Positions 1 through 12,174 are shown, counted from the first letter of the stretch. The stretch is 64,000 nucleotides of DNA from Epinephelus fuscoguttatus (GCF_011397635.1 NC_064772.1:16879035-16943034); one strand, 5' to 3'. Numbers and translations: made by a program. Notes: generated by a model not told the origin, from the letters alone.

Positions 1-885
1 TCTTATTCCAATCATTATTCTGTCTAAGTGAAAACTTTTGTCTAATGTACCATGATGTAAAAGACCTTTTATATCATTTTATGGCTTCTAAATTTTCTTA
101 TTATTCTAACCATGGTTTTTGAGTTTGCCTAATTATAATGATACACAGTGGTGTCATGGTAGTTGATAAGGTGGGTGCACTACTAGGTCAGGGTTAGGCA
201 GCCTGCAACTCTGGAGCCACATACAGCTCTGAAGCTGCTCTCCAGTGGCTCCCTGTGGCTTTGACAGAAAATGGTAGGTAAATAAATAATAGTTATTTCA
301 GTCAGGACCACTTAAGTCCAAGAAAATGTTATTTCCATTTGCAATATTATGTTTGGCAGTATGGCTCTGTTCTGGGGTCTCTCTGCCTTTTCTCGGGTCT
401 ACACACAAAGCTTCTTCCACGGACCTATGTGGTAAGCCTTAAAGCACAGAGAGCACACCTCTCTGCCCTTCCATGCGCCTACATGGAAAGCCTAAGGCAG
501 AGGAAAGTAGAGAATTTAATAGTGTGTGGACAGATTGTCTTGCTTTCAGCACCAACACTGCAAAGTTAAAGTACCAAATAATCATAAATAGCCCACGGCA
601 GAGTCGCTACTTCGTGGTAAAACAGTAATAAATGCTCATTTAGACCTATTAGTAATGTTGATAGGCTAATTTAATTACTGTTCCTACAGACAATCGGGCG
701 GGATCTAGACCCTGATCAGACAACTTTTTCTCCAACACGGTTCAACACTGAACCCAAACTACATTCACGCTATCGTATAATCGAACAGCAACCAAACACA
801 TATCGCATGGTTAGATTTCATGGGTTAGATTAAGTGTTGTTTTGCACTGTAAAATGTTAACATTGCAAACTCTTTTTATTTGCAG
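1..885 (+). other. myom1 intron; no exon seen
   Basis: AT-rich sequence ending in a good pyrimidine-tract acceptor at 885. A fragment at about 185-265 (ggagccacatacagctctgaag...gtggctccctg) resembles a common fish dispersed repeat. Short open frames here have no acceptor/donor pair that fits the downstream phase. Confidence 0.6.
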
Positions 886-3800
886 TGTTCGAGGAGCTGC
901 AGAAGGAATCACAGTTCCAGATGAAAGAATGGGTCAGAAAGCAAGGTATGAGACACTTATTACTGACGAGGATAGTGCCCTAAATACTCATGTAATTATT
1001 GTTGCATGCATACTCATCTTTTAGTCATGTACTTAACAACTAACAGTTATTTTCATTATTGATAAAACTGATGATTTTTGTCTTGAATAAACAGTTGGTC
1101 AGGTTGTCTATAAAGCCCAGTTCAGACCAAAGATTCACGACGAGATGAGTTGAAAACTACTTGCGATGTGCTGTTCTGCAACATTCTGAAAACCTGCCAG
1201 TTACACCAATGCAACTAGATGAGACGGTGTATCATCTCTGTGCAACAACTCTCTGTACTTCTGTTCTGATTTCCAGCTTTTCAGGCTTATTTTGTAACTG
1301 AATATAAATTGTAGCTTCTTAAAGTATGAATGAGGATAGTGATAGTGAGATACTGGCTATAGCTGCATTTGTAGTAGTGATGAAAGGGTGAAATACAGGA
1401 ACAAAACGAGCATCAGATGGACTGTATTCATGATAAATACGCCACAATAATATAAATAATCAGCTCCAATTAATCAGTCAGTGAGAATGTGTGTGAGGGA
1501 GGGGGCATAAGCACATACAGCGAGCAGCAGCAGCAACCAACTGTCTGACTGTCTCAGACAGCCAGTTCACACCGCTGCAACTTTTCTCTGCAACGTTCCA
1601 AAACGGTTTCATCAATCTTTAGTCTGAGCTGGGCTTTACACGTCAGAAAATGACACAAAACACTTGTCACAGTTTCGCAGTGCCTGAGGTGACATCTTTA
1701 AATGTCTTGTTTCAGGAAAGAGAAAAGCAAAAAATACTCACACTGGAGAGTCTAGAAGCAGACATGTTTTGTATTTTAAAAATGGACTTAAATGATTAAA
1801 TAATTCTCCAGTTGATCAACTAATTGAATAAATCCCTCAAGATTTCACTGTTGGTCTACGTTTGCATTATATGATTTTCATATTTTAAACTACCATGTTT
1901 CAGGTCCTCACTTTATCGAGTATTTGGATTATGAGGTGACACCAGAGTGCTGCGTTATACTGAAATGCAAGGTGAGACAGAACTTTAAAGGGTTTTTTTT
2001 TTCATGCTGCACTCTTTTAGAAATACCATGAGTGTCTTCATGTGTTCTGTGTCGTGGTGCATTTCAGGTGGGCAACATAAAGAAGGACACCTCTGCCGTC
2101 TGGTACAAAGACGGACGCGAGATCAAAGCAGACGAGAGTCTCGGCTTCACTGAGGGAGTGTTGAAACTGGAAATTGCTCAGGTACGAAAATAAGAAAAGG
2201 AAAACTGTTTGAAGTGTGAATTTATGTATATATATGTATATTTCTGTGCTGTATAACTGTCTCTGAATTCATTTGCATATATGAATGTTAACGGTGGAAT
2301 CCTTGCACAGCTCTGTTCACGTGTTTACTCCAAAAAGAAATGTAAAAAAATGTATCCTTCATATTTTATGGGCATTTTTCACCTTTAATGGTGGTCCTCA
2401 AGAACCTGTGAGTAAGGTCTATGAGTAAGTTGGAATTAAAAAAGTTGTTAAAATATTTTTTTTATTTTTTACTAATTACACTAAGAAACTTATGACAGGG
2501 AATCAGGGCTGTTGTAGATTAAAACATGAAACTTACAAAGTTACAAGAAAAAAGTGAATATTCTCTGATATTATATAATGTCATAAAATTTATAAGAAAA
2601 AAATATGAAATTCTTTGAGGCAGAAGTCACAAATTTTCTAGAAAAATGTTTTCAGGGTGTCCTGCCTGAAAGTTAGGTGATGAGTATAAAGAGTGATAAG
2701 TCCACACAGGGAGGACGTCACGGCTGATAAATGGGTCAGACACAGGACTTTCACCCAGGAGACGAGGGTTTGTGTCCTGCGTGAGTCGTGAGTTTATTAT
2801 TTTTAGATGTAGGCTAGTTAACTTATGATTTTCAGTTTTTAGGATGTATGAAGTTCCTGAATACACACTGTGCACATAAACTGTAGCAGAATAGCTGAGT
2901 AGGCCAGTTCTTGTTAACATCATATTTCAACATTGCTAGGAAGCCCAGAAAGGATGTCGAGGATGCCATGTGACGTCCTTTGAAGTGACTTTAATCTACA
3001 AAAATATTTGGGTTTTTTTCCTCGCAAATTTTTGAGTATGTTTTTCTCATAAAGTTACCACTTAAATCTAAATAAATATTAAATATTCAAGTTTTTTTCG
3101 AGTAAATTTGTTTAATCTCTGAATTTCTGAGGGATTTTTTTTCAGCAAGTTTATGACTTTGTAATCTCAGAGAATATTTGAGTTTTTTCCTCGTAAATTG
3201 AAGACTTTAATTTTAAAGGATATTAAGGTTTTTTTCAGAAATGTTTGATTTATAATCTCAGAGAATATTTGAGTTTTTTCCTTTTAAATTTATGACTTAA
3301 ATTTTAGAGCATATCAAGGGTTTTTTTTCTCGTAAATTTGTGACTTTCTAATCTCAGAGAATATTTAAGTTTTTCTCATAAATTTACCACTTTAATATCA
3401 GATAATATGCAAGGGGTTTTTTTTTAAATTTTTTGTCAGAATATTAAACCCTTCCCCAACTAGATATTTTTTTACAACAGCCCTAATGCTTCATCATAGA
3501 CACCCCTAAATTTTTTTTTTTCAAAATTACTAGCAATACCTGTCTTTAAAATTAATTTAACTTATCATTTTTAATTCACTCACTTTTAATTTTTTTAACA
3601 ATTCCATTGAACTAATTCAGATTGACAATTTAGCCACCGTTTTCATTTTCTCTCTCTAACTGTTTTGTCCTCTTCCTCTCTGTTTTCATTCTCTCAAACT
3701 TCATTTAACCTTCTTTTCCATCTCACAACTCATCCCCATCCCACTGTATCGTCTCTAAACGTCTGTCCCAGTGCCGTCAGTGACATGCCATCCTTCCTGC

Positions 3801-6800
3801 TTGTCTAACATATAAACATGATGTCACATGTGTCCCATTTCAGTGCGACTCCCCTGCAGACAAAGCAGCTGCCGATGACGTAATCTGGAGGAAACTAAAA
3901 GTTGGGAACAGTTATCTGTTGTCGTCACAGGCCAATGGCCACTTCTGGTTTTGCCGTTCTGCCTGAGAATGCTTTATTTATTCATGTTTGTTTGTTTGAC
4001 GGCTTTTTTGCCTTTGTGTCATATATGTGTTTCTGCAGCAGATAAATATAAATCATATTGCTTGTTCTCATGTTGTTTCATGACTGAATTTGACTTTTCT
4101 GCTCTGTCAGATTTCCAAGAAGGACTCTGGTGTGTATGAGGTGGTTCTGAAGGATGACAGAGGGAAGGACACTTCCAAACTGAATTTGACAGATCAAGGT
4201 AACCTTTGACAGTCACACACTGAGACAACCAATCATGACTGTGGTGAATATATGTCACTGAGGATGATCACCTGCTGCTCTCTTTAAGGTTTCAAAGACT
4301 TGATGAATAAAGTTTTCAGTTATATCGGTAAGAATATAAACATTTAATTAATGCATTAAACATTTTGGTGTCTGATTTGCATTTTGATCCAAAATAAATA
4401 ATTGCATCATGTTTTAATTGCAGCCAATTCCTCCACTCCGCTGAAGATCACAAGCACAGATCAGGGCATCCGACTCTACACCTTCGTCAGCTACTACAAC
4501 GATTTACTCCAAGTGACATGGCACTACAAGTACGTCCTGTGTCTGCATCGCTATCCATACAAGCATGTGTACATTTGTTATTAAAATGTGTTAGTTATAG
4601 CCACTCAGAGTTTTTCCCTTTCGAAAATCTGTGCGCTTTGAAATACACCTTTTACTCGATGACATAATATTGTATGTGAGAGTAAACTGGTCAGTTCTAG
4701 TATTTGTGAGACAGATTTTATGGTACAGTAGTAACATACTTCAGTCACTTGTCCATCTGTAGTCTCCCCTGAGCTATGTCTGTATGTTTGAACATGTTTC
4801 CGAGTTTCCACGTCTGTATTGTCTCTGACAGGGATTCAGCCATCGCCTTCTCTGACCGTATAAAGAGCGGTGTGGTGGGAGAGCAGCTGTGGCTGCAGAT
4901 CTCAGAGCCCACAGAGAAAGACATGGGCAAATATGCCATTGAGTTCAACGATGGAAAAGGAGGCCTGAGGAGGACTGTTGAGCTGTCTGGTCAAGGTGAG
5001 ACCATCTGCATATCTGACACTTCTCTGTTTGACTCAATGATTGTGAACTGTATTTGTGCTGTAGTTTAATGTTGCTTGTTTTGCTGTTATAGAGAACAGT
5101 GTTTTATTAGTGCTTTTTAGACATATCACGACTTCTAATAGACTTCTCATACTTTTTAAAATTTTCTTTGCATTTACTGTATCCTACACAAGCATTAATG
5201 TTCCCACAAACTTTTTTTCTGTTTTGCAGCATTTGATGATGCTTTTGCAGAATTCCAGAGACTCAAGTAAGTTGCTTACTCTCCTCCTCGATAACTAACA
5301 TATCTTTAGGTTTATGTAGCCGCAGTCACAGCATGCATGAAAACACATTTTGTATATCTGAGGAAACACATGAAGAAGTATACATGCAGATTAAGCCTCA
5401 AACTTCACTTCTGATTTTCAGCACCTCTGATCTAATTTGTTCTGTCTTTCTTTTTAACCTCATCAGAGCTGCTGCGATTGCAGAGAGAAGTAAGTGGATT
5501 GTATTTAACGTAGCTTTGTGTTTGTCACCTTTTGTCTTTATGATCCATAGTGTTAACCTGATTTTAGCATTTGGTGTATTGTATTTTTTGGGGGAATTGC
5601 ACCTTCTAGTTATTGTTATCTTGGACTTTATATTTACACTATTCCCACTTTGTATTGCAACTACTGCACAGCAGTTTCCCTCATCAAGAAGACCTGTCCT
5701 TCAGATATTGTTTCGATGCTGAATAATGGAGTTTGCAATGCTGCAGCTTGGATTATGTAACTAAAATACAGATCCTATGACTCTTATCTTTTCCCTTAAT
5801 ACTTTAAGAGTCCTGTAAAATAAATGTTTAGATTCCACTGATTATGTTTAAAGCAATAAATGACCCAGACTGTATATTAATATAAATATTCACATATATT
5901 TAATGTAAAGCAGTAAAGTTGTTTACTTAAGATTATTATATGAATAAAACATATTTATTGTAATTATTGAAGTCAACATTGTTTCTTTCAGGTCGTGCTC
6001 GAGTGGCAGGAGGCCTGCCTGATGTGGTCACTATACAGGAGGGCAAGGTAAACTGCTGTAGCTGATATTATGAGGCCAGTAAGGGAGCCTGTTTTCACAA
6101 GTGTGACAAAAAGAAGTGCCATTATAATGAGAAACCTTCTCAAAATAATGACTTAGCATCTGGAAATTATGATTTAATATCTCAAAATAACTACTTAAGA
6201 TCTCCCCTTAATGTCTTAGAATCTTAAAATAATGATTAACTTTTGCAAAATAATGTAGCATCTCAAAAAAATGACTTGCTATCTCAAAATAGTGACTTTG
6301 TATCTCAACATAACAATATAATAACCCAAAATAGTGACTTAAGATCTCACCATAATGACTGAGTATCTCAAAATAATAAGAAACTTTATTAAAATAATGA
6401 CATAAGGGGTGCCCAGTAGCTCAGTAGTTGGGGCAAGCATCCCATTTAAAAAGGCACTGTCCTTGCTGCAGTGGCTGGAGATTTGATTTCAGTCTGCGGC
6501 CATTGCTGCATGAGAGTAAGTCATTAGTTTAAGATACTCACTCTTAGTTTTGAGAAAGTTTCTTGATGACTTACAGGTTTTTTTTTCCCATCACACTGGT
6601 GGAAATGTGCTTCCAGAGGCCAGTGTCTTGCAGCACAATGAGAGTGATAGAGAGAATGACTCTATGTTTCTGAACACAATTGTTATGACTGTATAATATT
6701 GTGTGTGTGTGTTGCGCGTTATCCTCTCACCAGACCCTCAATCTCACCTGCAACATTTCGGGCGACCCTGTGCCAGAGGTCACCTGGCTGAAGAATGACA

Positions 6801-6994
6801 GGGAGATCACATCTGATGACCACTGCATCCTCAAGTTTGCGTCAGGCAAGTTTGCCAGTTTCACCATCATCGGCGTGAACACGTCGGACTCTGGCAAGTA
6901 CAGCATCCTGGTGAAGAACAAGTACGGCACAGAGAGCGGGGACTTCACCGTAAGTGTCTTCATCCCTGATGAGGCGGGCAGCAAGCATAAATAA
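886..6994 (+). CDS. myom1: myomesin-1, 3' part (last three Ig domains)
   Basis: Partial gene whose 5' part lies before the window. Exons: 886-945, 1904-1971, 2068-2181, 4111-4198, 4289-4327, 4424-4529, 4832-4995, 5230-5266, 5467-5489, 5992-6047 and 6734-6994. All have AG/GT borders and codon phase is kept throughout, giving 337 residues plus stop. The order is helical linker (VFEELQKES...KEW), Ig (1904-4198), helical linker (KDLMNKVF), Ig (4424-4995), helical linker (AFDDAFAEFQRLK), final Ig (5992-6994). This is the My11-My13 plan of myomesins, in which My13 makes the antiparallel dimer that crosslinks thick filaments at the sarcomere M-band. The reading ends VSVFIPDEAG then SKHK, close to the C-terminus I recall for myomesin-1 and unlike myomesin-2; synteny with lpin2 agrees. 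The 23-bp exon 5467-5489 is a micro-exon. Whether this is the fish a or b paralogue cannot be told. Confidence 0.93.
946..1903 (+). other. myom1 intron with a repeat-like patch
   Basis: The stretch about 1110-1635 starts with tataaagcccagttcagacc and ends with agtctgagctgggcttta. These are inverted ends, so it looks like a roughly 520-bp inverted-repeat DNA element. Nothing coding was recognised. Confidence 0.45.
1112..1639. mobile_element. MITE-like element with short inverted ends
   Basis: The left end aaagcccagttcagaccaaag is mirrored on the right by ctttagtctgagctgggcttt, about 20 bp of imperfect terminal inverted repeat. The ends are flanked by TA-rich sequence. There is no coding capacity. 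Members ending in a tctgaactgggcttta-type sequence are familiar in fish genomes; family assignment was not checked. Confidence 0.6.
2640..2800 (+). repeat. dispersed repeat fragment
   Basis: Contains gactttcacccaggagacga, related to gactttcacctgggagcctg at about 31941-31960 in lpin2, with similar flanking words (ataaagagtga, gggtc). A diverged shared family; its class is not known to me. Confidence 0.45.
3000..3450 (+). repeat. degenerate tandem repeat in myom1 intron
   Basis: A unit of roughly 60-65 bases containing taatctcagagaatatttga followed by gttttttcctcgtaaatt-like sequence recurs about six times with much divergence. Homopolymer T runs separate the units. It looks like an old minisatellite. 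Confidence 0.6.
6110..6395 (+). repeat. minisatellite of about 23-bp units
   Basis: Degenerate tandem units of the form tctcaaaataatgacttagta run through the last intron of myom1, about ten copies. No coding potential. Confidence 0.75.
6406..6520 (+). mobile_element. tRNA-derived SINE fragment
   Basis: It begins gcccagtagctcagtagttg, which resembles a tRNA A box, and has a degenerate B-box-like gagatttgatttcagtc. It is closely related to the copy at 10790-10965 (shared gcccagtagctca...gtccttgc.gcagtggc). The 3' part is truncated. Confidence 0.65.
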
Positions 6995-6995
6995 A
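6990..6995 (+). promoter_or_regulatory. myom1: AATAAA overlapping the myom1 stop codon
   Basis: The canonical polyadenylation hexamer overlaps the TAA stop at 6992-6994. If used, the transcript would have an extremely short 3'UTR. No downstream GU-rich element was confirmed, so it may be incidental. Confidence 0.35.
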
Positions 6996-7846
6996 AGCGG
7001 TCCAAATCTTGTCGTAAATATGTACAAATGAAAAACACTGGAAACAGATGAAGGAAAGAAACAGGCTTGAGGATGTGTTCGATGTTTTTGTGTAGAATAT
7101 TAAAATTAACTCTAGAGGTGCTGAATCTGAAATGTCAACAACAAGTTCACAGAGAAATCCAGAGTGAAGAGTTGTGACTTCAAATCCTAAAAAACATGTA
7201 TTATTTGGTCCAATAACAACAAACCTAACATCATGTCCACTCAGAAAATGTCATTGGTGCAGTTTTAGTTTTTGTTTGTGTAAAGCTGTGGCATGCAGAG
7301 AGGCAGATGTGTTTGATTTAGAAGAGAAATGAAACATTACTTGAGAAAAGAAGGCTAAAGATAATACATAAGACATACTGTGTTGATAGGATGCAGAGAG
7401 TCATAGAAAGGAAATCAAGTTAGTGTGCAAAGTCTATTAAAAAGCCAAATGTTTTTACATGTTTTATCCCATTTGTTACAAATTATGCATGGAGCAATTT
7501 ATTTTTAGTTCATGTTAACATAATATAGAAAGCATTTTGCAAGGACATGAAACATGCTTAAAATACAGAGAGTCATGATTTAAAGTTTTTGCAAAGTCAT
7601 TGTTGCATAGAGGAAGTCTTCATGTTGGTGCATTCAAGTGCTAGTGGGAATCTAGAACATCACAGTTTTAGGATTTCAAGCTTTCTGTTTTCAGTAATGG
7701 TGGCAGATTTACTGGCGAAATTGTGAGTCACTTTTAAATACCGGATCCTATATGTCAGACACAGGTGGACAAAAGCAGGATCCTCATTTCTACATTTTAA
7801 TAGCTGTAGCAAGTTAGCTAACTGAGCTAGCATTAGCTTGAGGATG

Positions 7847-8262
7847 TACCCAGCTGGCCAGTGGCCACCAACGCTGTAAGACGCTGATATTTGGTTGGAT
7901 TTAGGATGTGATGCCAAAATTCAATGTCAGGACAACGAGTGATTCCAATGTTAATTTGATGTAGAGTATACTGACGACAGATGATGTGATATTTTGTTGG
8001 TTTTAAGTTATAAAAGTAAACAAAATCCAGCATCTTCCAGTCATCTCTTGCTGATGTCATCTTGACGTACAATAACGACATTTAGTTGTAAGGTATGGAG
8101 AACAAAACCCAACATCTGCTAAACATTCTAATGTTAATGTCCACACAACAGGAAATTGTAACGTTGACAGATATTTCAATTATGCTCAACACGATTTTGA
8201 TTCCAATCAAAATTTAACATCGTCTTCCTGATGTTGAATTGATGTCCGGTGCCAGCTGGGAT
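7847..8262. mobile_element. MITE with TACCCAGCTGGC-type inverted ends
   Basis: The left end tacccagctggccagtgg and right end gccagctgggata form terminal inverted repeats with TA at each border. The interior is made of repeated short words around atgttgatt/aacatc. No open frame. Confidence 0.6.
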
Positions 8263-9254
8263 ATTTACACTCTCTCTTCCCCAAATCCAACAATGAGTTG
8301 GACAGAGCTGCTGATGTTAATGAAATAGTTTATGAAATAGTACGTAGTGGATTTGCTAGGCATGAGCAGGAGACCCCAAAATCTGGTGATAATGCTCCTT
8401 CGGTTTGAGAGTAGAAATAAAAGTATGCTAAATTTGTTACAAATGGGTTGAAACATGCACTGTGTCATTTCATTAGATTTTACATTTAGTCTTGTTTTAT
8501 TATTATTCACAGTCATTTGAATGTTGTTACCGTGACATCACTTCCATTGTCTCCCTGTCTGTAGTGAACACACGTTTGCCCACTGTCAGTGTTAGTCATG
8601 TGATCCACTGTTGTTACGAGATCCCCGTCACTGTCCATCATTCATGATTATGGTGCCTCCTGTATTGCGATGTTACCAACGCCACTGTTATGAAAACTGT
8701 CAGATCACTGTTTACGTATAGTGGTTATTGCATCACTTCCCCTGTTTCTTGATGAGACTAATAAAAACAAGCATGTACTTCCCCACTTCCTCTTCCTCCT
8801 CTTCCTCTTTGAGTTGCCTCACGTTGGTTTGAACCCTGCACCCTTCACTCTTCACTCTCTGGTTTCAGTCGACTCTTCCCTTTTCCACTCCCAGCCACTG
8901 TAGACTCGGACTGCTCCGAAGATCCACCACAAGCATGGAGACCACCCCTCTCTCTCCTGTAAACATCGTGGGCTTGATTTATGATGATGCTCTAGGGAAA
9001 ATATACACAACAAAATAACCTTTAGATGAGCACAGACTGAGCACAGAAAATCAAGCTCACCCGAATGTTATCGAGAGAAAACTAATGTTTCCCCTTGTTG
9101 TCTGGTCACCATCCAATGGTGCTATCACACATAGCATTATATCCAAGGTTATAAATGGTCATCTACATCAGTTTTATCACATGAGTTTGAAAGTCACTTT
9201 GCACAACCAGCAAATAGTCCAGTTTTTGTACAGATTAAACAAACAAGATAATGT

Positions 9255-9450
9255 ATTGATTAGTGAGCTTTAGAGGTGCTGGTAAGAAGATTTCTATATC
9301 ATTAGACAGAGCCAGGTGAGCTGTTTCCCCCTGTTTACAGTCTTTATGCTAAGCTAAGCTTCTCCTGCCATCTCTTGACTGAAATTTCATATTGAAGATA
9401 CATGAAAGCTATCAATCTTCTTATCTAACGCTCAACAACAAAGCTTAAAA
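9255..9450 (+). repeat. fish dispersed repeat
   Basis: Recognisable words include gagccaggtgagctgtttcc, then ctttatgctaagctaagctt and gatcttcttatctaac-like sequence. I associate these with a high-copy repeat of percomorph fish. Class uncertain. Confidence 0.5.
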
Positions 9451-9604
9451 TATCTAATCATTTTTCGAACAGGGCAGAACAACTGCGTATCTGTCAAATC
9501 CTAATGGCTGTCTTTATGGCCAGAATAGAATGAACAGAATAGATGAAAAAATATTGACAAAGGTCATTGTTCCAAAGCAAGCTAAAGTCACCTAATGATA
9601 GCCT

Positions 9605-9606
<2 letters not shown>

Positions 9607-9658
<52 letters not shown>
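9607..9658. repeat. (TA)n microsatellite
   Basis: About 24 uninterrupted TA dinucleotides. Apparent open frames of alternating Ile-Tyr across it are artefacts. Confidence 0.95.
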
Positions 9659-9937
9659 GAACAGTATGCTCAGGTGTGCAGCCAGACATTGTAAACATTT
9701 GGAGCTCCCCTGGGAGAGATTTTTTTTCCCACTTATAGCAGCTATATGCACTATTTTTCAAGCCATTTGTCAATGCATAAAAATGTGAACATCATTTGAG
9801 AAAAAAAATGCTGTTGCCAAGGAAAAAAAATCATCCCGTAGAGCCTACATCCTATTTTGCAGATCTATCTTGTCCAACTGTCTGAAACCAGTCCAGTGTG
9901 TAGGATTTAGGGGACATATTGGCAGAAATGGATATAA

Positions 9938-10435
9938 TATCCTCCTGAGACCCTGTGTCCTCATATGAGGACATCACATTTTGGATTTACTTGACCATAT
10001 ACTTCATTCTACTTAACTTAGACCTGTTGTCCTCATTCGTGGACACTTTTTTGTGCCATCTAGTGGCAGCAAGAGCACAATACACTAATCCATGTAAAAA
10101 CAAGATGGCAGCCATCTCTGCCAAGTCAGTCTGCAGCTGATACGGACACAAAAGTGGACAAAGTACAAAACCTGATCACATTTTATGGTTGAAACCTGTT
10201 TATTTATGATTGATAATGTTTGTAGTTTGATATGGCAACAAATTTGACCATTTTTAGCAACAGTAACAAGCTGAGAAACTGTTAATTAGGAAGTGCTCGT
10301 TTGAGGACATCTGGACTTTATAATCGTTGACAAATCTTAGTTTTTTATACTTATCAAGTCCCGCCAATCACTGGGAGCTGGGAGAAATTAAAAATGTATA
10401 CCAAAAAAAAGTTGTGGTCTTAGGAGGATATATAA
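9938..10435 (+). mobile_element. MITE with TATCCTCCTGAGACC ends
   Basis: The terminal inverted repeat is tatcctcctgagacc at the left and ggtcttaggaggata at the right, with TA-rich borders. A second copy in the opposite orientation is at 16770-17195. They share long stretches such as ggaagtgctcgtttgaggac and gccatctctgccaagtcagt. Non-coding. Confidence 0.75.
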
Positions 10436-10789
10436 GTATGTTTTCTTTAGCGTATAATCGCCTGAAAATAATCATTGAGTTTTTGTAAACTTAGAATGAG
10501 CCATTTATGTCTACATAGGTAGCAGGTCCCCATCTACAGAAATCAACACGTTGCATCACCATGTCTCTACAGTAGCCCAGAACGGACAAATTCATGTTTT
10601 CACTGTCAGCCACTGTAGTTTGCAGCCCCTCTGTGATGAGACCGTCAGAAAAACACTGATTGTTTTTATAACATGAAACTGCTTTATGCAGTGTTTCTAC
10701 CCGTTTAGGGTGTGTGTTTGTTTTGGAGAGAAAAAGACCTCTACAGATAATTCGGCTCACGGTAAAAATCCCCTGAACAGCCGCCCAGT

Positions 10790-10965
10790 AGCTCACCAGG
10801 TAGAGCAGGCATACCATGTACAAAGGCTATGTCCTTGCCGCAGTGGCCACACATTTGATTTTGGCCTGTGCTGCATGCCGTCCCCTGTCTCTCTCTCCCC
10901 CTTCATGCTTAAACTGTCCTATCTAATGAAGGCAAAAGCATAAAATCTTAAATAAAATTTTAAAA
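10790..10965 (+). mobile_element. tRNA-derived SINE
   Basis: The 5' head cccagtagctcaccaggtag continues agagcaggcata, a clear A-box-like tRNA relic. A degenerate B box (catttgattttggcc) follows, then a C/T-rich body and an AAAT-rich tail. It is a SINE, not a functional tRNA. Confidence 0.75.
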
Positions 10966-11472
10966 AACTCCTGAATGTCTGCATCAGAAATGAGGTGAGC
11001 ACACATTACATTATCAGAGATAAAAATTAGCACACATTAGCAGGTGCTGGGCTAACGGCATGAACACTACTGAGAGAAGTTTCAGCAGGTTGCAGTCTCA
11101 AATCCTCACCACTAGATGCCACTAAATCCCCTTAAATATCACACACTGCTCCTTTAAAAGCCGTTGAATAATCTGATTAAAAGACATTTATACTTAATAT
11201 GGAGCAATATCCCTCAGTTTCAGATAGAAATCATTTGAAAAATATTGCATATGATGCAATGCAAAAAAAAGGGGTTTTAAAATGTGTAATATCAGGTGAA
11301 TACAGATTTGGATAGAGTGATTATATTATGAAAATCATCAGTGATATTTCTGACCTCACTGAACGTCCCAGGTAAGTAGAGGACACCATTCTTTGGCTGC
11401 TGATGGTTAATTCTGGTTAGAGTAGGTCTTTTTATACATGGCCATGTCTGACCTCAGTTTTTCTCCTCCCAG

Positions 11473-11924
11473 CTGGAGATCGTAGAGGGAACACCTGACC
11501 TGGGGGTGACTTCATACTGGACTGATGCAGAGGGAAACGTGGTGTTTGGCCCAAACACCCCAGAGGAAAAGATGAAAACCCCCGTCACTGGGACTGGGAA
11601 CAAATCACAGTGCCGAAAGAGTGAGAGGGCTGAAATCACATCTGTGATATCTGAAACATTACAGACTGTGTAATTGTGTGTACTAATGATCATTCTCTTA
11701 CAGAATCCGTATCTAAGACTCTTCCCATGGAGAAGGTTGAAGATGAGGAGAAGGCTGCAGTCAAACCCAAAGCTTCACATTCAGAACAAACAAAAGAAGC
11801 AAAAGAAGAAGTTGTTGACCAGACTTTGACTGCTGACCAATCAGATGCCCCCGAGTGGCCTGCGGACACAGTGGAGGAGCCTGGACCAGGAGCTGAAACA
11901 GCCACAAACACTGAGTTAATGTAG
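11473..11924 (+). CDS. putative alternative 3'-terminal exons of myom1 (acidic tail)
   Basis: Two coding exons, 11473-11620 and 11704-11924. The first follows a pyrimidine tract and cag, starts LEIVEGTPDLG, and ends at a gtgaga donor in phase 1. The second starts after ttacag, continues the same frame (KSVSKTLPMEKVEDEEKAA) and ends TNTELM-stop. The encoded tail is about 122 residues, lysine/glutamate-rich, without a recognised domain. No start codon or upstream exon of its own is visible. The only phase-0 donor nearby is a perfect gtaagt at 6950 inside the final myomesin exon, so splicing 6949 to 11473 would replace the usual C-terminus. An AATAAA at 12169 fits a terminal exon. That these are real exons is fairly likely; that they belong to myom1 is inference. 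A small separate gene is the alternative. Confidence 0.55.
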
Positions 11925-12168
11925 TGGAGATTCATATTGATTATACTCACATATACGTACATTAGCTACAAGTTTGATGTGGGCTTTTGAGCCTTATATG
12001 ATTGATGTGTTTCCAGATATTGTAACTTGGACGTTGCATTTGTTCCTACTAAATATTAATGATAATAATAGCTCATCTACTCATATATTTCAATTTAAAG
12101 ACCACAGTTTTCACAGTTTGCCTGCATTTGATTTGATATTTTGTTGTATTTTTCATCATATTTGCTTG

Positions 12169-12174
12169 AATAAA
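12169..12174 (+). promoter_or_regulatory. AATAAA polyadenylation signal after the alternative myom1 exon
   Basis: AATAAA about 245 bases after the stop at 11922-11924, followed by a T-rich and TG-containing stretch. It fits the 3' end of the 11704-11924 terminal exon. Confidence 0.55.

Larger units (their letters stand above)
9892..11160 (-). mobile_element. composite: MITE interrupted by a second MITE and a SINE
   Basis: The outer element has one end at ccagtgtgtaggatttaggg (9892) and the other at about 11160, where the inverse word cctcaccactagatgccact appears. It is the family also seen at 19374-19745 and 51018-51363. A second inverted-repeat element (9938-10435) is inserted in it, and a tRNA-derived SINE lies at 10790-10965. 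Insertion order follows from the interruptions. Confidence 0.65.

Noticed and set aside
3844-3966. Exon-like open stretch after a good cag acceptor (reads CDSPADKAAADDVIWRKL)
   Set aside because: No usable donor follows, it ends in a stop, and the Ig domain reads continuously without it (exon 2068-2181 joins 4111-4198 in phase).
9494-9788. Two overlapping open frames with Ile-Tyr repeats
   Set aside because: Translation of a TA microsatellite.
10790-10965. tRNA gene
   Set aside because: A- and B-box relics are present but no cloverleaf folds, and the sequence continues into a SINE body and A-rich tail.
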